A stretch of DNA of 64,000 nucleotides from Sedimenticola hydrogenitrophicus (GCF_025175675.1 NZ_JANIOA010000023.1:1-64000); one strand, 5' to 3'; positions 45,169-55,320 are shown, counted from the first letter of the stretch. The notes: a model not told the origin generated them from the letters alone. Program-made: numbers and translations.

Positions 45169-47421
45169 ATGACGCCGTCCACCGATGAACCGGCCACCAA
45201 AAAACTGGACAGTCGGGCACAGAGCTATCTCGCTACGGTCAGGCAGGATCTCGAACTGATTGCCAAGGCGGCGCATTATAACCCCTGCGCCATACTGGGC
45301 ACACAGAAACATCCTCCGGACAGCCCGCTGCTGCTCTATTCGCCCGATACCCTGGAACTCTCCCTGGAGGCCTCCCCGGAACCTTCCCAGGAGCAGCCGG
45401 AGCACACCCTGCCGCGAGTCGGCGATAGCGACTTTTTTATCTATACCGGGGATCTTCAGGCACTCCCCCGGCACTACAGGGTGCGGCGCCTGGACACCCA
45501 GCAGCATATCAGCCGCTTTCACGACCCTTACAGCTTTCCCCCGCAGATTTCCGATTACGACCTGCACCTGTTCTCCGAAGGGAGGCACTTCCATATCTAC
45601 AATATCCTCGGTGCCCACTTCAGGTGCATTGATGGCATAGACGGCATCCACTTCGCCACCTGGGCACCCAACGCCGAGCGGGTCAGCGTGATCGGTGACT
45701 TCAATCACTGGGACGGCCGCCGCCATCCCATGTGCTCCCGTGGCCCCAGCGGGGTCTGGGAACTGTTCATACCCGGCCTGCCCCAGGGTACGCTCTATAA
45801 GTACGAAATCCGTAACCGCGATTCCGGGGCCATCCTGACCAAAACCGATCCCTATTCACAGCAGATGGAACTGCGCCCGCGCACCGCCTCGCTGGCCACG
45901 CAACCGCCCCCCCACCCGTGGCAGGACGACGCCTGGATGGCAGCCAGGGCCGACCGGGCGTGGCTGTATGAACCGCTGTCGGTCTATGAGTGTCACCTCG
46001 GCTCCTGGCAACGCAACGCGGAGGGGCGCTTCCTCAGCTATCGGGAACTGGCACACCGGCTGGTGGCCTATCTCGCGGAGACCGGCTTTACCCATATCCA
46101 GCTGCTGCCGATCACCGAACACCCGCTGGATGCCTCCTGGGGTTACCAAACCACCGGCTATTATGCGCCAACCAGTCGTTTCGGCGAGGCCGATGAGTTC
46201 CGCTACTTTGTCGACTACTGCCACAGCCATGGGATCGGCGTACTGCTGGACTGGGTGCCGGCGCACTTCCCCAAAGATGAGCATGGCCTGGCCCGCTTCG
46301 ACGGCTCCGCGCTCTATGAACACGAGGACCCGCGCCGCGGCGAGCACCGCGACTGGGGCACCCTGATCTACAACTACGGCCGCAACGAGGTGAAAAACTT
46401 CCTCCTCGCCAGCGCACTCTACTGGCTCGAGGAGTACCACATCGACGGCCTGCGTGTGGACGCCGTCGCCTCCATGCTCTATCTCGACTATTCACGCCAG
46501 GAGGGTGACTGGCTACCGAACACCCATGGGGGTAACGAGAACCTGGAGGCGATCGCCTTTCTCCGGGAACTGAACAGCGTCGTTCACGAGCGCTTTCCGG
46601 GCGCGCTGATGATCGCCGAGGAGTCCACCGCCTGGCCGCAGGTGACCCGGCCGGTCCACCTCGGCGGGCTGGGGTTCGGTATGAAGTGGAACATGGGCTG
46701 GATGCACGACACCCTGAACTATATGCAGCAGAACCCGATCTACCGCCGCTATAGCCATGACCAGCTCACCTTTGGGCTGCTCTACATTTTCACCGAGAAC
46801 TTCATCCTGCCGTTTTCACACGACGAGGTGGTGCACGGCAAAAGCTCGCTGCTGAACAAGATGCCGGGGGACGAATGGCAGCGCTTCGCTAACCTGCGCC
46901 TGCTCTATACCTACATGTTCTCCTATCCGGGGAAAAAGCTGCTGTTCATGGGGTGTGAATTCGCCCAGGGAGACGAGTGGGACCACGACACGACCCTGGA
47001 CTGGTATGTGCTGCAATACCCCCTGCACCAGGGGGTCCGACAACTGGTCAGCGACCTGAACCGGCTCTACCGGAGCCTACCGGCACTGCACCGCTACGAC
47101 TTCGATCATGAGGGATTCGAGTGGATCGACTGCCACGACTCGGATCAGTCGGTGCTCTCCTATCTGCGCAGGGCCGGTGATGAGCATGTGCTGGTGGTGC
47201 TCAATTTCACCCCGGTGATCCGCACCGGATACCGCATCGGCACCCCGCTCGCCGGCGCCTACCGGGTACTGTTCAACTCCGACTCGCTCCATTATGCCGG
47301 CAGCAACGCCGGCAGCGGCGAAGTGGTGATGGCCGAAGAGACGCCCTGGATGGGCCGGCCGGCGTCGTTAAGCCTGGACCTGCCACCTCTGGCCGGCCTG
47401 ATGCTCGTCACAACAACATGA
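45169..47421 (+). CDS. glgB: 1,4-alpha-glucan branching enzyme
   Basis: Forms alpha-1,6 branches in glycogen. The 750-aa protein has two N-terminal CBM48-type regions (the second with [20 protein letters not shown] near residue 165) and the GH13 barrel: [25 protein letters not shown] with the nucleophile Asp (near 429), [10 protein letters not shown] with the acid Glu (near 483), and [12 protein letters not shown]. The ATG at 45169 follows AGAAGG by eight bases; an upstream start would add 24 residues unlike the family. The double N-terminal module is the long GlgB type of E. coli. Its stop overlaps the glgA start as ATGA. Confidence 0.96.
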   Translation: MTPSTDEPATKKLDSRAQSYLATVRQDLELIAKAAHYNPCAILGTQKHPPDSPLLLYSPDTLELSLEASPEPSQEQPEHTLPRVGDSDFFIYTGDLQALPRHYRVRRLDTQQHISRFHDPYSFPPQISDYDLHLFSEGRHFHIYNILGAHFRCIDGIDGIHFATWAPNAERVSVIGDFNHWDGRRHPMCSRGPSGVWELFIPGLPQGTLYKYEIRNRDSGAILTKTDPYSQQMELRPRTASLATQPPPHPWQDDAWMAARADRAWLYEPLSVYECHLGSWQRNAEGRFLSYRELAHRLVAYLAETGFTHIQLLPITEHPLDASWGYQTTGYYAPTSRFGEADEFRYFVDYCHSHGIGVLLDWVPAHFPKDEHGLARFDGSALYEHEDPRRGEHRDWGTLIYNYGRNEVKNFLLASALYWLEEYHIDGLRVDAVASMLYLDYSRQEGDWLPNTHGGNENLEAIAFLRELNSVVHERFPGALMIAEESTAWPQVTRPVHLGGLGFGMKWNMGWMHDTLNYMQQNPIYRRYSHDQLTFGLLYIFTENFILPFSHDEVVHGKSSLLNKMPGDEWQRFANLRLLYTYMFSYPGKKLLFMGCEFAQGDEWDHDTTLDWYVLQYPLHQGVRQLVSDLNRLYRSLPALHRYDFDHEGFEWIDCHDSDQSVLSYLRRAGDEHVLVVLNFTPVIRTGYRIGTPLAGAYRVLFNSDSLHYAGSNAGSGEVVMAEETPWMGRPASLSLDLPPLAGLMLVTTT

Positions 47422-48878
47422 ACAAAATCCTGTACCTGACCAGCGAGCTGTTTCCGTTGATCAAGACCGGTGGCCTCGCCGACGTCGCCGGGAGCCTGCC
47501 GCCGGCCCTTACCCGACTGGGCCAGGAGATGCGGGTCCTGCTGCCCGCTTACCCGGAGGTGATGCGCAAGGTCAAGCAGCCGAGCCTGCTGGCCAGCACC
47601 CGGTACTATAACCAGGAGGTCAAACTGCTCGAAACCCGGTTACCGGAGAACGGTCTCTCCCTCTGGCTGGTGCACTGTCCGGCGGCGTTCGACCGCCCCG
47701 GTGGCCCCTACATCAACGGCAACGGCGAGCCCTGGCATGACAATGCCCTGCGCTTCGCCATCTTCTGCCTGGTGGCCGTGGATATCGCCCTGAACCGACT
47801 CAACCTGAACTGGCGGCCCGACATCGTGCATGGCAACGACTGGCAGTCCGGACTGGCCCCGGCGCTGTTGCAGCTGCACTCCCGCAGGCCGGCCACCCTG
47901 TTCACCATACACAATCTGGCGTACCAGGGGCTGTTTGATCATCAGACCTTCCTCGACCTGGACCTGCCGGCGAGTCTCTGGCACCCCGACGGACTGGAGT
48001 TCTACGACCAGCTCTCGTTCATCAAGGGCGGGCTGGCCTTCGCCGACCGCGTCAACACCGTCAGCCCGACCTACGCCCGCGAGATCCTGCAGGCGGAATT
48101 CGGCTGTGGCCTGGAAGGTCTGCTGCAGCATCGCCGCCACCGGCTGTCCGGCATCCTGAATGGCATCGACAGCCGGGTCTGGGACCCGAAGCACGACAAG
48201 TATCTCAAGGCGCCCTACGGCACGGAGAATCTGGAACAAAAAAGCATCAACAAGACCCTGTTGCAGCAGCAACTGGGCCTGCCGGTCGACTCCGACATTC
48301 CGCTGATCGGCATGATCAGCCGGCTGGTGGAACAAAAGGGCCTGGAGATCATTCTGCAGGGCATGGCCGATCTGCTGGCGTTGCCGGTGCAACTGGTCAT
48401 TGTCGGTACCGGCGACACCCATTACGAACTCCAGCTCAGCCACTGGGCAAACCGCCACCCCGACCAGCTCAAGGTCATTATCGGCTATAACGAACCGCTG
48501 TCGCACCGCCTGGAGGCCGCCGGTGACCTGTTCCTGATGCCCTCATCATTCGAGCCCTGTGGGCTGAACCAGATCTACAGCCTGCGTTACGGCACCCTGC
48601 CACTGGTAAGCAATGTCGGCGGTCTGGCGGATACCGTGGTCGATGCGGATGCGGAAAACATTAAAATCGGCACCGCCAACGGTTTTGTCGTCCCCAGCCA
48701 GACTGCCGATGACCTCCTGGCCACCCTGCGCCGGGCACTTGGGCTGTGGCAGACCGATACCTGGCGTCAGCTGCAGCTCACCGCCATGGGTAATGACTAC
48801 TCCTGGCGCAGCAGTGCCAGGCACTACCTGGATCTTTACCACCTGGCACTGGGCGACCGGCGCGGGGCGATAGGCTAG
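47418..48878 (+). CDS. glgA: Glycogen synthase (ADP-glucose)
   Basis: Elongates alpha-1,4-glucan with ADP-glucose. The 486-aa GT5 protein shows the ADP-glucose-binding [13 protein letters not shown] near residue 15, [11 protein letters not shown], and the C-terminal [19 protein letters not shown] with the catalytic EX7E motif, followed by a [10 protein letters not shown] loop. It overlaps glgB by four bases, so synthesis and branching are coupled. Its stop overlaps by four bases the stop of a convergent small gene. Confidence 0.96.
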   Translation: MNKILYLTSELFPLIKTGGLADVAGSLPPALTRLGQEMRVLLPAYPEVMRKVKQPSLLASTRYYNQEVKLLETRLPENGLSLWLVHCPAAFDRPGGPYINGNGEPWHDNALRFAIFCLVAVDIALNRLNLNWRPDIVHGNDWQSGLAPALLQLHSRRPATLFTIHNLAYQGLFDHQTFLDLDLPASLWHPDGLEFYDQLSFIKGGLAFADRVNTVSPTYAREILQAEFGCGLEGLLQHRRHRLSGILNGIDSRVWDPKHDKYLKAPYGTENLEQKSINKTLLQQQLGLPVDSDIPLIGMISRLVEQKGLEIILQGMADLLALPVQLVIVGTGDTHYELQLSHWANRHPDQLKVIIGYNEPLSHRLEAAGDLFLMPSSFEPCGLNQIYSLRYGTLPLVSNVGGLADTVVDADAENIKIGTANGFVVPSQTADDLLATLRRALGLWQTDTWRQLQLTAMGNDYSWRSSARHYLDLYHLALGDRRGAIG

Positions 48879-49081
48879 CTGTGCAGCTTTTTTGCGGCGG
48901 AGAAGCAATCCTCACGCCAGCGGCACATCGACTGATCGCACTCCCCCGTCACCGCCGAGGCGAAACAGTCGAAGTTGCCCTCCCGCCGCTGTATGGAATG
49001 GATGATTTTCATTTTACTGATGCCCCCGGTCTTTAGCCCCAGATCCTTTGCCACCCGGCGCACTTCCTGCATATTCACCAT
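48875..49081 (-). CDS. Small SAP-domain-like protein
   Basis: A 68-aa conserved small protein. The first half, MQEVRRVAKDLGLKTGGISKMKIIHSIQRREG, resembles a SAP/Rho-N helix-loop-helix that binds nucleic acid. The second half has four cysteines (NFDCFASAVTGECDQSMCRW, then EDCF), a possible metal site. AAGGAGGAG before the ATG is a strong ribosome site. Proteins of this make-up occur in many proteobacteria; their function is not established. Confidence 0.85.
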   Translation of the reverse strand: MVNMQEVRRVAKDLGLKTGGISKMKIIHSIQRREGNFDCFASAVTGECDQSMCRWREDCFSAAKKLHS

Positions 49082-49273
49082 ATTCTCCTCCTTAGGGTCC
49101 CTCTCCTTACCGCCGACATTGCCGCCGATGTTCCAGAGCGTAGCACATGAAACCGACCACTCCAGACTGCCAATAGAGTTTGTAGCCTGGATGGCGCCCG
49201 GCCAGGGGTGCTTGACAGGCGCCCACCCTACGCGACTGATGTTGGGGTTCGTGCCTCACCCCAACCTACGGCA

Positions 49274-49296
49274 TGAGCCAGCTGGGTAATCAGGTA
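49274..49296 (+). repeat. 23-bp dispersed repeat, copy 2
   Basis: Matches 252-274 with one mismatch. The surrounding gap (49082-49353) also has GTAGCCTGGATGGCGCC and GGCGCCCACCCTAC-like arms (about 49181-49231) of another degenerate palindrome, and no gene. Confidence 0.55.
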
Positions 49297-49353
49297 CCGG
49301 GTTGCTCGACCCGTGGGTGGGTGGGTGCCTCGTCGCTCCGCCAGCCGCGGGTT

Positions 49354-49824
49354 TCAGGACTCCTTCTTTTGGCGGAACTTCTTGTGACAACCGCCGCAGG
49401 TCTCGGCGGTCTTCTTGAACTGCGCCAGCATCGCCTTCTCATCCCCCGTCGCTGCCACCTGTTGCAGCTTGTCGGCCTCGTCCTGCAGGTTCCGGTAGTT
49501 GCTCAGGAACTCGTCCCAGTTGTCCCAGATCTCCGGCTTGGCATCGCTCTCCTCGATCGATCCCTCGGGAAAGCCCTCGGAGACGTCGAGCCGGGTGGCG
49601 TTGGCCAGGCCCTCGGCGCGACTCTTGAACCGGGCGGCATCAAACGGGATCTTCCCCTTGGCCATGGCGCCCATCGGCTGCACATACCACTTGAAGGTGG
49701 TCATCACCGAGGCCCTGAAATCAATCGCCGCCTGGGTGGACTCCTGAGCCATGCCGGAGGTGCTGGCAGCGCCGCTGGCGAGGAGACAGGTGATCAGGGC
49801 GGTTTGCATAAGACGCTTGTTCAT
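49354..49824 (-). CDS. Cytochrome c' (class II c-type cytochrome)
   Basis: A 156-aa exported haem protein. The signal peptide ends near AQA (about residue 27). The mature chain is a four-helix bundle with the haem site at the far C-terminus, CGGCHKKFR (Cys143, Cys146, His147), diagnostic of class II cytochromes. The N-terminal helix has FRASVMTTFKWYVQPMGAMAKG, and an aromatic or Met near the sixth haem position, as in cytochromes c' that bind NO or CO. Likely role: NO handling or electron transfer in the periplasm. It stands alone. Confidence 0.92.
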   Translation of the reverse strand: MNKRLMQTALITCLLASGAASTSGMAQESTQAAIDFRASVMTTFKWYVQPMGAMAKGKIPFDAARFKSRAEGLANATRLDVSEGFPEGSIEESDAKPEIWDNWDEFLSNYRNLQDEADKLQQVAATGDEKAMLAQFKKTAETCGGCHKKFRQKKES

Positions 49825-49923
49825 GATTTTCTCTCCCTATTAGCGCTCTGTGTTGTTGTTTTCCGAAAAAGCCTGTTCCTGGTGATAAACAACCGGGGCC
49901 GGGGTTTATTCCATCCCGTGGCC

Positions 49924-50067
49924 GAATGCTACATGGTTTAGCCCAGAACCACCGTCATCCCGGCGAATGCCGGGATCCAGGCGGCTCGATGGAGGCGGTT
50001 TTCCTGGATTCCGGCCTGCGCCGGAATGACGGAAACAGGTGTATCCCAGCTTAACTAAGCGCCATTC
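49924..50067. mobile_element. MITE copy with GAATG-type ends and about 11-bp target duplication
   Basis: Ends resemble those of the element at 60254-60499 (right end TTAACTAAGCGCCATTC). Flanks ATCCCGTGGCC (49913-49923) and ACCCCGTGGCC (50068-50078) differ by one base and look like a target duplication. Inside are the arms CCGTCATCCCGGC / GCCGGAATGACGG. The left end is degenerate. Confidence 0.6.
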
Positions 50068-50151
50068 ACCCCGTGGCCGATTTGTTTGGGAATAAATGCC
50101 GCGCCCGGGTGTTAACTACAATAGTAGAAATTTATGCAACGGGAAGAATCC

Positions 50152-50658
50152 ATGTCCTCATTCGGACAACTCATCAGCCAGCAGATCCCAAGGCTGCGCC
50201 GTTACGCCCGGGCTCTGCTCGCGGATCCGGGGACGGCGGATGATCTGGTGCAGGACTGCCTGGAGCGCGCCTGGTCGAAACAGCGGCTGTGGCGTGATGA
50301 AGGCGACATTCGACCCTGGCTGTTCACCATCATGCATAACATATACGTCAACGACATGCGCAGCCTGAAGCGCCGCCCCGGCTTTGAGACCCTGACGGCC
50401 ATGGCCGAGCCGCCCGGCCAGGAACGGCCGGAAAATCTGCTGGCGCTGCAGGAGCTGGAGCGGGCGTTGCACCAGCTGCCGGATAAACAGCGACAGGTGC
50501 TGCTGTTGATCGGGCTGGAGCAATTCAGCTACGAAGAGGCGGCCTCGGTACTGGGGATACCCCTGGGCACCGTGATGTCGCGGCTGTTTCGCGCCCGGGA
50601 AAATCTCCGGACCACGCTTCACGGGGAGCAGAAGTCGCACCTCAGGAGGATCAAGTGA
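50152..50658 (+). CDS. ECF-type RNA polymerase sigma factor
   Basis: A 168-aa sigma-70 family member with only regions 2 and 4. Region 2 is RYARALLADPGTADDLVQDC then LERAWSKQRLWR and WLFTIMHNIYVNDMRS; region 4 is LPDKQRQVLLLIGLEQFSYE with the helix-turn-helix AASVLGIPLGTVMSRLFRAR. GGGAAG five bases before the ATG at 50152 supports MSSFGQL over an ATG six codons earlier. It overlaps the anti-sigma gene by four bases. The targets are not visible. Confidence 0.93.
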   Translation: MSSFGQLISQQIPRLRRYARALLADPGTADDLVQDCLERAWSKQRLWRDEGDIRPWLFTIMHNIYVNDMRSLKRRPGFETLTAMAEPPGQERPENLLALQELERALHQLPDKQRQVLLLIGLEQFSYEEAASVLGIPLGTVMSRLFRARENLRTTLHGEQKSHLRRIK

Positions 50659-51428
50659 ACGAACGGCAGCCGCAAGTCACCGAACAGGATATACACGCCT
50701 ATGTCGATGGACGGCTGGAGCCGGCACGGTACAGCGAGGTCGAGGCCTATCTGAATGAATCGGATGAGGCGCGGGCGCAGGTCGCCGGCTATCAGCAGAT
50801 CGACCAGGCGCTGCACACACTCTACGATCCGGTGCTGGATGAACCGGTACTGCCGCACCTGGGGCTACCGGCCAACCCGGACCGCTCCTACCGGCGCCTC
50901 GGCCGGCAAATGGCCGCGATGCTGGCGACCCTGGTGATCGGCGCCATCGGCGGCTGGTTTGGCCGGGGTGGACTCGACAACCAACCGGCACAGACCGCCA
51001 GCCTGTTCAGCAACGCCTATATGGCGCACGTGGTCTATAGCCCGGAGGTACGTCATCCGGTGGAGGTCGATGCCGAACAGGAGCAGCACCTGGTCACCTG
51101 GCTCTCCAAACGACTGCAGGCACCGGTACGGGCCCCCGTGTTGAGCGAGCTGGGTTATCAGCTGCTGGGGGGGCGGCTGCTGGCCAGCGAGGGCGAACCG
51201 GCGGCCCAGTTCATGTACGAGAATGCCCAGGGAAACCGGCTGACCCTATTCATCCGCCGCAACCGGCAACAGGCCGGCGACACCGCTTTCCGCTTTGACC
51301 GCAACAACGGCATCCAGGGTTTTTACTGGATCGATGGCGAGCTCGGCTACGCCCTGATCGGCGAAGCCGACCGGCAGTTGATCTCCCGGGCGGCCCATCG
51401 GGTATACGAACAGCTGGCGCTGCATTAG
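50655..51428 (+). CDS. Membrane anti-sigma factor
   Basis: A 257-aa protein coupled to the sigma gene by GTGA overlap, with a strong AGGAGG before the GTG. The cytoplasmic N-terminus has VTEQDIHAYVDGRLEPARYSEVEAYL, the usual anti-sigma fold start. One membrane helix lies at about 92-110 (AAMLATLVIGAIGGWF). The periplasmic remainder (about 115-257) resembles other FecR-less anti-sigma C-domains. The zinc HxxxCxxC motif of ZAS anti-sigma factors is absent, so release is probably not by thiol oxidation. Confidence 0.85.
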   Translation: MNERQPQVTEQDIHAYVDGRLEPARYSEVEAYLNESDEARAQVAGYQQIDQALHTLYDPVLDEPVLPHLGLPANPDRSYRRLGRQMAAMLATLVIGAIGGWFGRGGLDNQPAQTASLFSNAYMAHVVYSPEVRHPVEVDAEQEQHLVTWLSKRLQAPVRAPVLSELGYQLLGGRLLASEGEPAAQFMYENAQGNRLTLFIRRNRQQAGDTAFRFDRNNGIQGFYWIDGELGYALIGEADRQLISRAAHRVYEQLALH

Positions 51429-51443
51429 TAATACATCAATTGG

Positions 51444-51484
51444 ATAAAGTACTTTTGTAGGGTGGGCACGTCTTGCGTGCCCAC
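51444..51484. repeat. GTAGGGTGG-type hairpin repeat
   Basis: The first 22 bases equal 25675-25696. A hairpin GTGGGCAC / GTGCCCAC (51462-51469, 51477-51484) overlaps its end and lies 16-56 bases after the anti-sigma stop, so it may also terminate transcription. Confidence 0.65.
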
Positions 51485-51570
51485 GCGGATACTCGACTGA
51501 CTACGGTGGACAGCGGGCCGGGCAATGGCATCCGGGCGGATGACCATGAGTTCCACGTAACTTCGACCGC

Positions 51571-54423
51571 TTATCCTTCAACCTTTGCAACCTCCGGCTC
51601 GCCGCAATAGCGCAGGATCTGTTTCCTGGCCAACGCCCTCAGCTGAATGGCCGTTTTCCACCGATCACCCGTCTCCTTTTCCGGCAATTCGTCAGGCTCG
51701 ATAGCCTCACCAATCGTCACTGCGATTCGACCGCGGCGGGTAAATCGAGAGTTACCCCTCAATATGGAGCGGGTCCCTCGTATCGCTATCGGGATGATCG
51801 GCACTTTGGCCTCGGCCGCGGTGAGAAATGCCCCCATATGGAAGTTGAGCAGACCGGGGATCTCTTGGAATGTGCCCTCCGGGAAGATGAAGAGCGACTC
51901 CCTCCTCTGGAGGGACTCCACGAGACGTTGAGCGTCGATCACGCCACGCGCCTTGTCAATACGCTCCACATACTCGACGCCCATTCTGTTCAGGAACAGT
52001 CTTGAAACAAGGCTCTTCTTCAATTCACTCTTGGCGGCATATCTGAACCTGCGCGGGATCGCGGCCACCATCAGCACACCATCCAGGTAACTTGCGTGGT
52101 TGGCAACATAGACACAAGGCATTCCCGGCTGCGGCAGGTTTTGCAGACCCTCTACCTTGATCCTGGTGCCTGTCAGGAGTGCCAGGCTCTTTGCCATGAC
52201 GCGCATCACCGACCAGCGCCAACTCATGACCGGCAGGGTAACAACGGCAACCCAGCCAAAAGCGGCCAATGCGTAAAAAAGCACCCAGGCGTAAGCGGCA
52301 TACAGATAACTGACGATAGCCTGTTTCAAGCGAAGCCATACGGGCAACAGGGAACGCATGGCCGTGCGCAGCACCTGTAGCCAGACGGCAGCCTGTCTCT
52401 TCTCCAGCTCGCCCCGCTCATACATCTCCTGGCATGCTGAACGCCTCACCTTGCCGCTGGATGTCTTCAAAACGGTATGCGGAGGGGCAAGTATGACCTC
52501 ATCTGGTGGCAGGCCGATCAGATCACTCGCCACAGAGGTTATCTCTTTCTCTATAGACTGCCTGGCCCTCTCATCCTGCTGCCGCGTCTCGGCAATCAAC
52601 ACCAGACGTTCGGTACCGGTACGCGGCTCCCGCGTACCGAAAGCGACCACGCAGCCCTTGCGCACGCCCTCGATATTGCTGACCACCTCCTCCACCTCCT
52701 GTGGATAGATATTCCTTCCCGCCCTGATAATCAGATCCTTGCTCCTGCCTGTGACGAACAGATAGCCATCGGCGAGGTAAGCAAGATCGCCCGTATCCAG
52801 CCATTCATCCCTGAATAGTTGTTGCGTGGCTTCCGGGTTTCGGTAATAGCCGCTGGTGGATGAAGGCCCCTGAAACTGGAGAGCCCCTTCATGCCGCTCC
52901 GGAAGCGGCTTGCCATCGCGATCGACTATGCGAATAGCGTGTCCGGGCAAAGGTTGTCCGCCGGTGACGAAAGAGAGCGCACTGCTGTCCGACACATCCG
53001 ACTGTCTGGCATGTGCTGTATGGGTAAACGCCTCTCTCTGCACATAGTCGATACGCGGCACGGTATGGAGTGGCGGAAAGGCGAGCCCCACCGAGGATTC
53101 GGCAAGGCCGTAGACAGGCATCATCGCTTCTGCCTTGAAACCTGCCTGAGAGAGGCGCCGGGTAAAGCGGCTAATGGTATCCGGACTCACGGGCTCCGCG
53201 CCGTTAAAGGCACACCGCCAATGACTCAGGTCAAAACCCTTCAACACCTCATCGGGCACCCTTTTAAGTACCAGTTCATAGCCAAAATTGGGGGCGGCCG
53301 ACAGTGTGCCCCGATAGTGATGCATGGCCCATAGCCATCGCTGCGGACGCGTCAGGAAGGTGAGCGGAGACATCACGATGAAGCTGAACGCAAAGTACAT
53401 GCTGCCTAGCCAGGCACCGATCAGACCCATGTCGTGATAGAGCGGTAACCAACTGACGAAGACATCGTTGGAGTCGGCCTCCACAGCCTCACCCATGGCG
53501 CGAATATTGGCCAGCAGGTTGGCATGCGTGAGCACTACCCCCTTGGGGCTGCCCGTACTGCCGGATGTGTATTGAATAAAGGCGATATCAGAGGAACCGA
53601 TAACCGGTCGCACATACTCTCCAGGCTGCGCCAGCAAGTCAGAGACCGTTGTAATATCACGCAGGCTCACGACTTGTGATTTCAGCAGTTGCCCGATCAT
53701 TCTTGCTTCTGAAACCGTGATCAGCATCGATGCCTGGCAATTGTTGAGAATGCCGCTGTGCCGCCGCAAATGATCTTCCAACTGGCTACGTCTGGCGGGT
53801 GGATAGATCGGGACAGGGATGCCCCCCGCCATGAGGACGGCAAAGAAACCGAAAAAATACTCCCTGCCGGTTGGCAGCATAATCGCAACGCTTTCGCCTG
53901 TTTGCAGCCCCCGCTGCTGAAGGGCAGCCGCGACTCTCGTAGCGCCCTCCCATAATTGTCGATAGGTCACCGTGTCCTGCTCGTCTTCATCACCCAGGAT
54001 ACGGATATGCATTCGTTCAGGATGGCGCTCCAGATGCCACTCCAGTACCTCGACCAGGGTTCGGGCGCTGGCGGGCTGGCCCTGGATCCTCTTTGTTTCA
54101 TGCCCGGTAAATTCGGGTACGGGAACCGCCTCGGCACGTCCACGGGCTGCACTGATGGCCCGCAGCAGGTCTCGTGGTGTTTCAACCTCGGCAAAGACCG
54201 ATTGTGGGAGCGCGATATCAAAGCGCTGTTCGATCCGTACAATAAGCTCTACCCGGCCAAGACTGTCCAATCCCAGATCCTTGTCCAGGGAACTGTCGAG
54301 CGACAATGCCAAGGTCCGCCCCCTGGAGAGCTGTAGCTCCTCCACCAGCTCTTCAACGACCGCGAGCAGACTGGCTGAGAGGTTATCCTCGCTTGCTGTT
54401 TCAGTATTCATTCTGTCTGCCAT
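51571..54423 (-). CDS. ACP-fatty acyl-AMP ligase-acyltransferase fusion
   Basis: A 950-aa three-part lipid enzyme. Residues about 15-100 form an acyl carrier domain with phosphopantetheine Ser54 in DLGLDSLGR. About 125-690 is an adenylating domain of FAAL type: FIQYTSGSTGSPKGVVLTH, SWLPLYHDMGLIGAWL, AAPNFGYELVLKR, VYGLAESSVG, LDTGDLAYLADGYLFVTGR. About 720-790 has hydrophobic helices, then a PlsC acyltransferase with NHASYLDG (HX4D, near 773) and IFPEGTFQ. It could activate a fatty acid, load it on its own ACP and transfer it to a lysolipid or glycerophosphate at the membrane. The ATG of MADRMNTE follows AGGA. It stands alone. Confidence 0.9.
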   Translation of the reverse strand: MADRMNTETASEDNLSASLLAVVEELVEELQLSRGRTLALSLDSSLDKDLGLDSLGRVELIVRIEQRFDIALPQSVFAEVETPRDLLRAISAARGRAEAVPVPEFTGHETKRIQGQPASARTLVEVLEWHLERHPERMHIRILGDEDEQDTVTYRQLWEGATRVAAALQQRGLQTGESVAIMLPTGREYFFGFFAVLMAGGIPVPIYPPARRSQLEDHLRRHSGILNNCQASMLITVSEARMIGQLLKSQVVSLRDITTVSDLLAQPGEYVRPVIGSSDIAFIQYTSGSTGSPKGVVLTHANLLANIRAMGEAVEADSNDVFVSWLPLYHDMGLIGAWLGSMYFAFSFIVMSPLTFLTRPQRWLWAMHHYRGTLSAAPNFGYELVLKRVPDEVLKGFDLSHWRCAFNGAEPVSPDTISRFTRRLSQAGFKAEAMMPVYGLAESSVGLAFPPLHTVPRIDYVQREAFTHTAHARQSDVSDSSALSFVTGGQPLPGHAIRIVDRDGKPLPERHEGALQFQGPSSTSGYYRNPEATQQLFRDEWLDTGDLAYLADGYLFVTGRSKDLIIRAGRNIYPQEVEEVVSNIEGVRKGCVVAFGTREPRTGTERLVLIAETRQQDERARQSIEKEITSVASDLIGLPPDEVILAPPHTVLKTSSGKVRRSACQEMYERGELEKRQAAVWLQVLRTAMRSLLPVWLRLKQAIVSYLYAAYAWVLFYALAAFGWVAVVTLPVMSWRWSVMRVMAKSLALLTGTRIKVEGLQNLPQPGMPCVYVANHASYLDGVLMVAAIPRRFRYAAKSELKKSLVSRLFLNRMGVEYVERIDKARGVIDAQRLVESLQRRESLFIFPEGTFQEIPGLLNFHMGAFLTAAEAKVPIIPIAIRGTRSILRGNSRFTRRGRIAVTIGEAIEPDELPEKETGDRWKTAIQLRALARKQILRYCGEPEVAKVEG

Positions 54424-54502
54424 TAATCCTGGAGACGACGTTATCCGAGTACTAAATGACCAAAAAATCAAAGCATTACCTGATTAGAAAGAAAGGTCAG
54501 CC

Positions 54503-54623
54503 AAGTTTCGTCATTCCGGCGCAGGCCGGAATCCAGCCGCAACTCGAGGTGCCAGCAAACCCTGGATTCCCGCCTTCGCGGGAATGACGGGTGCTGATGC
54601 TTCGGTCCGGTACGCGTAGCTGA
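54503..54623. repeat. MITE-like palindrome (CGTCATTCCGGC type)
   Basis: Contains CGTCATTCCGGCGCAGGCCGG and the facing CGCGGGAATGACGG arms, as in 49924-50067 and 60254-60499. Flanks GATTAGAAAG (about 54482) and AATCAGAAAG (about 54633) could be a decayed target duplication. Ends are poorly conserved. Otherwise 54424-54765 holds only short GGATTCAG repeats. Confidence 0.4.
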
Positions 54624-54765
54624 CGTTCATTGCTAATCAGAAAGCATTATGATCGGCAGTCTGGTGTTTTCCGGCCTGTTCTCCAATTTTAATGGTAGGT
54701 GATAAAGCGGGATTCAGAGGGGATTCAGAAATCGGGGATTCAGGACATCCATCATTTATTCATTC

Positions 54766-55158
54766 TCACTTCTCCACCGGGGACAACGTATGGGCATCGC
54801 GGGCCAAGAGCCAGCGGCCGTCGGGTTGTTTGCGGTATAGCGTAATACGGTGCCCGGCGAGTTGCGTCGCTTTCCCGCCAGCGCGCGGGGTCACGGACAA
54901 CGCGTCCCGGCTCCGCGTGTAGGCGACTTCGCCGACGACCACGACTTCCTCCAATTCGCTGATGCAACCGATCCGAATCTGTTGGTGGGCGGCCGAGAAA
55001 TTACTGGAAAATCCATCCCTGCCGAACGGCGCTTGGCCCGGATTGAGAAACACGACATCGTCCGCCATCAAGGTGAGCAAGCGGACAAGATCACCGGCGT
55101 TTACGGCATCGATCCAGGTGGAATGCACCTCGCGGATTTCTCGTTCATCAGGTCCCAT
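54766..55158 (-). CDS. NTF2-like (SnoaL/DUF4440-type) protein
   Basis: A 130-aa cone-fold protein. It opens with EREIREVHSTWIDAVNAGDL then LLTLMADDVVFLNPGQAPF, the standard start of the YybH/SgcJ group, and ends LYRKQPDGRWLLARDAH, the matching last strand. GGAGG six bases before the ATG at 55158 decides the start. Proteins of this fold are small enzymes or ligand binders; no function can be given. It stands alone. Confidence 0.85.
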   Translation of the reverse strand: MGPDEREIREVHSTWIDAVNAGDLVRLLTLMADDVVFLNPGQAPFGRDGFSSNFSAAHQQIRIGCISELEEVVVVGEVAYTRSRDALSVTPRAGGKATQLAGHRITLYRKQPDGRWLLARDAHTLSPVEK

Positions 55159-55320
55159 CTGCAACCTCCGTCGCCAAACAGCATGATCATGCGGCAGTCA
55201 AAATGCCAGAGTTCGTCTCTTCGTGAGGGAAAATAGATGCGTCCCCGTTCGCTTGGCCTCATGCGCCTTTCCGTCTGAGTTGTTACTCTGAACCCGAATT
55301 CTGTAATTCTGTGAATTCTG

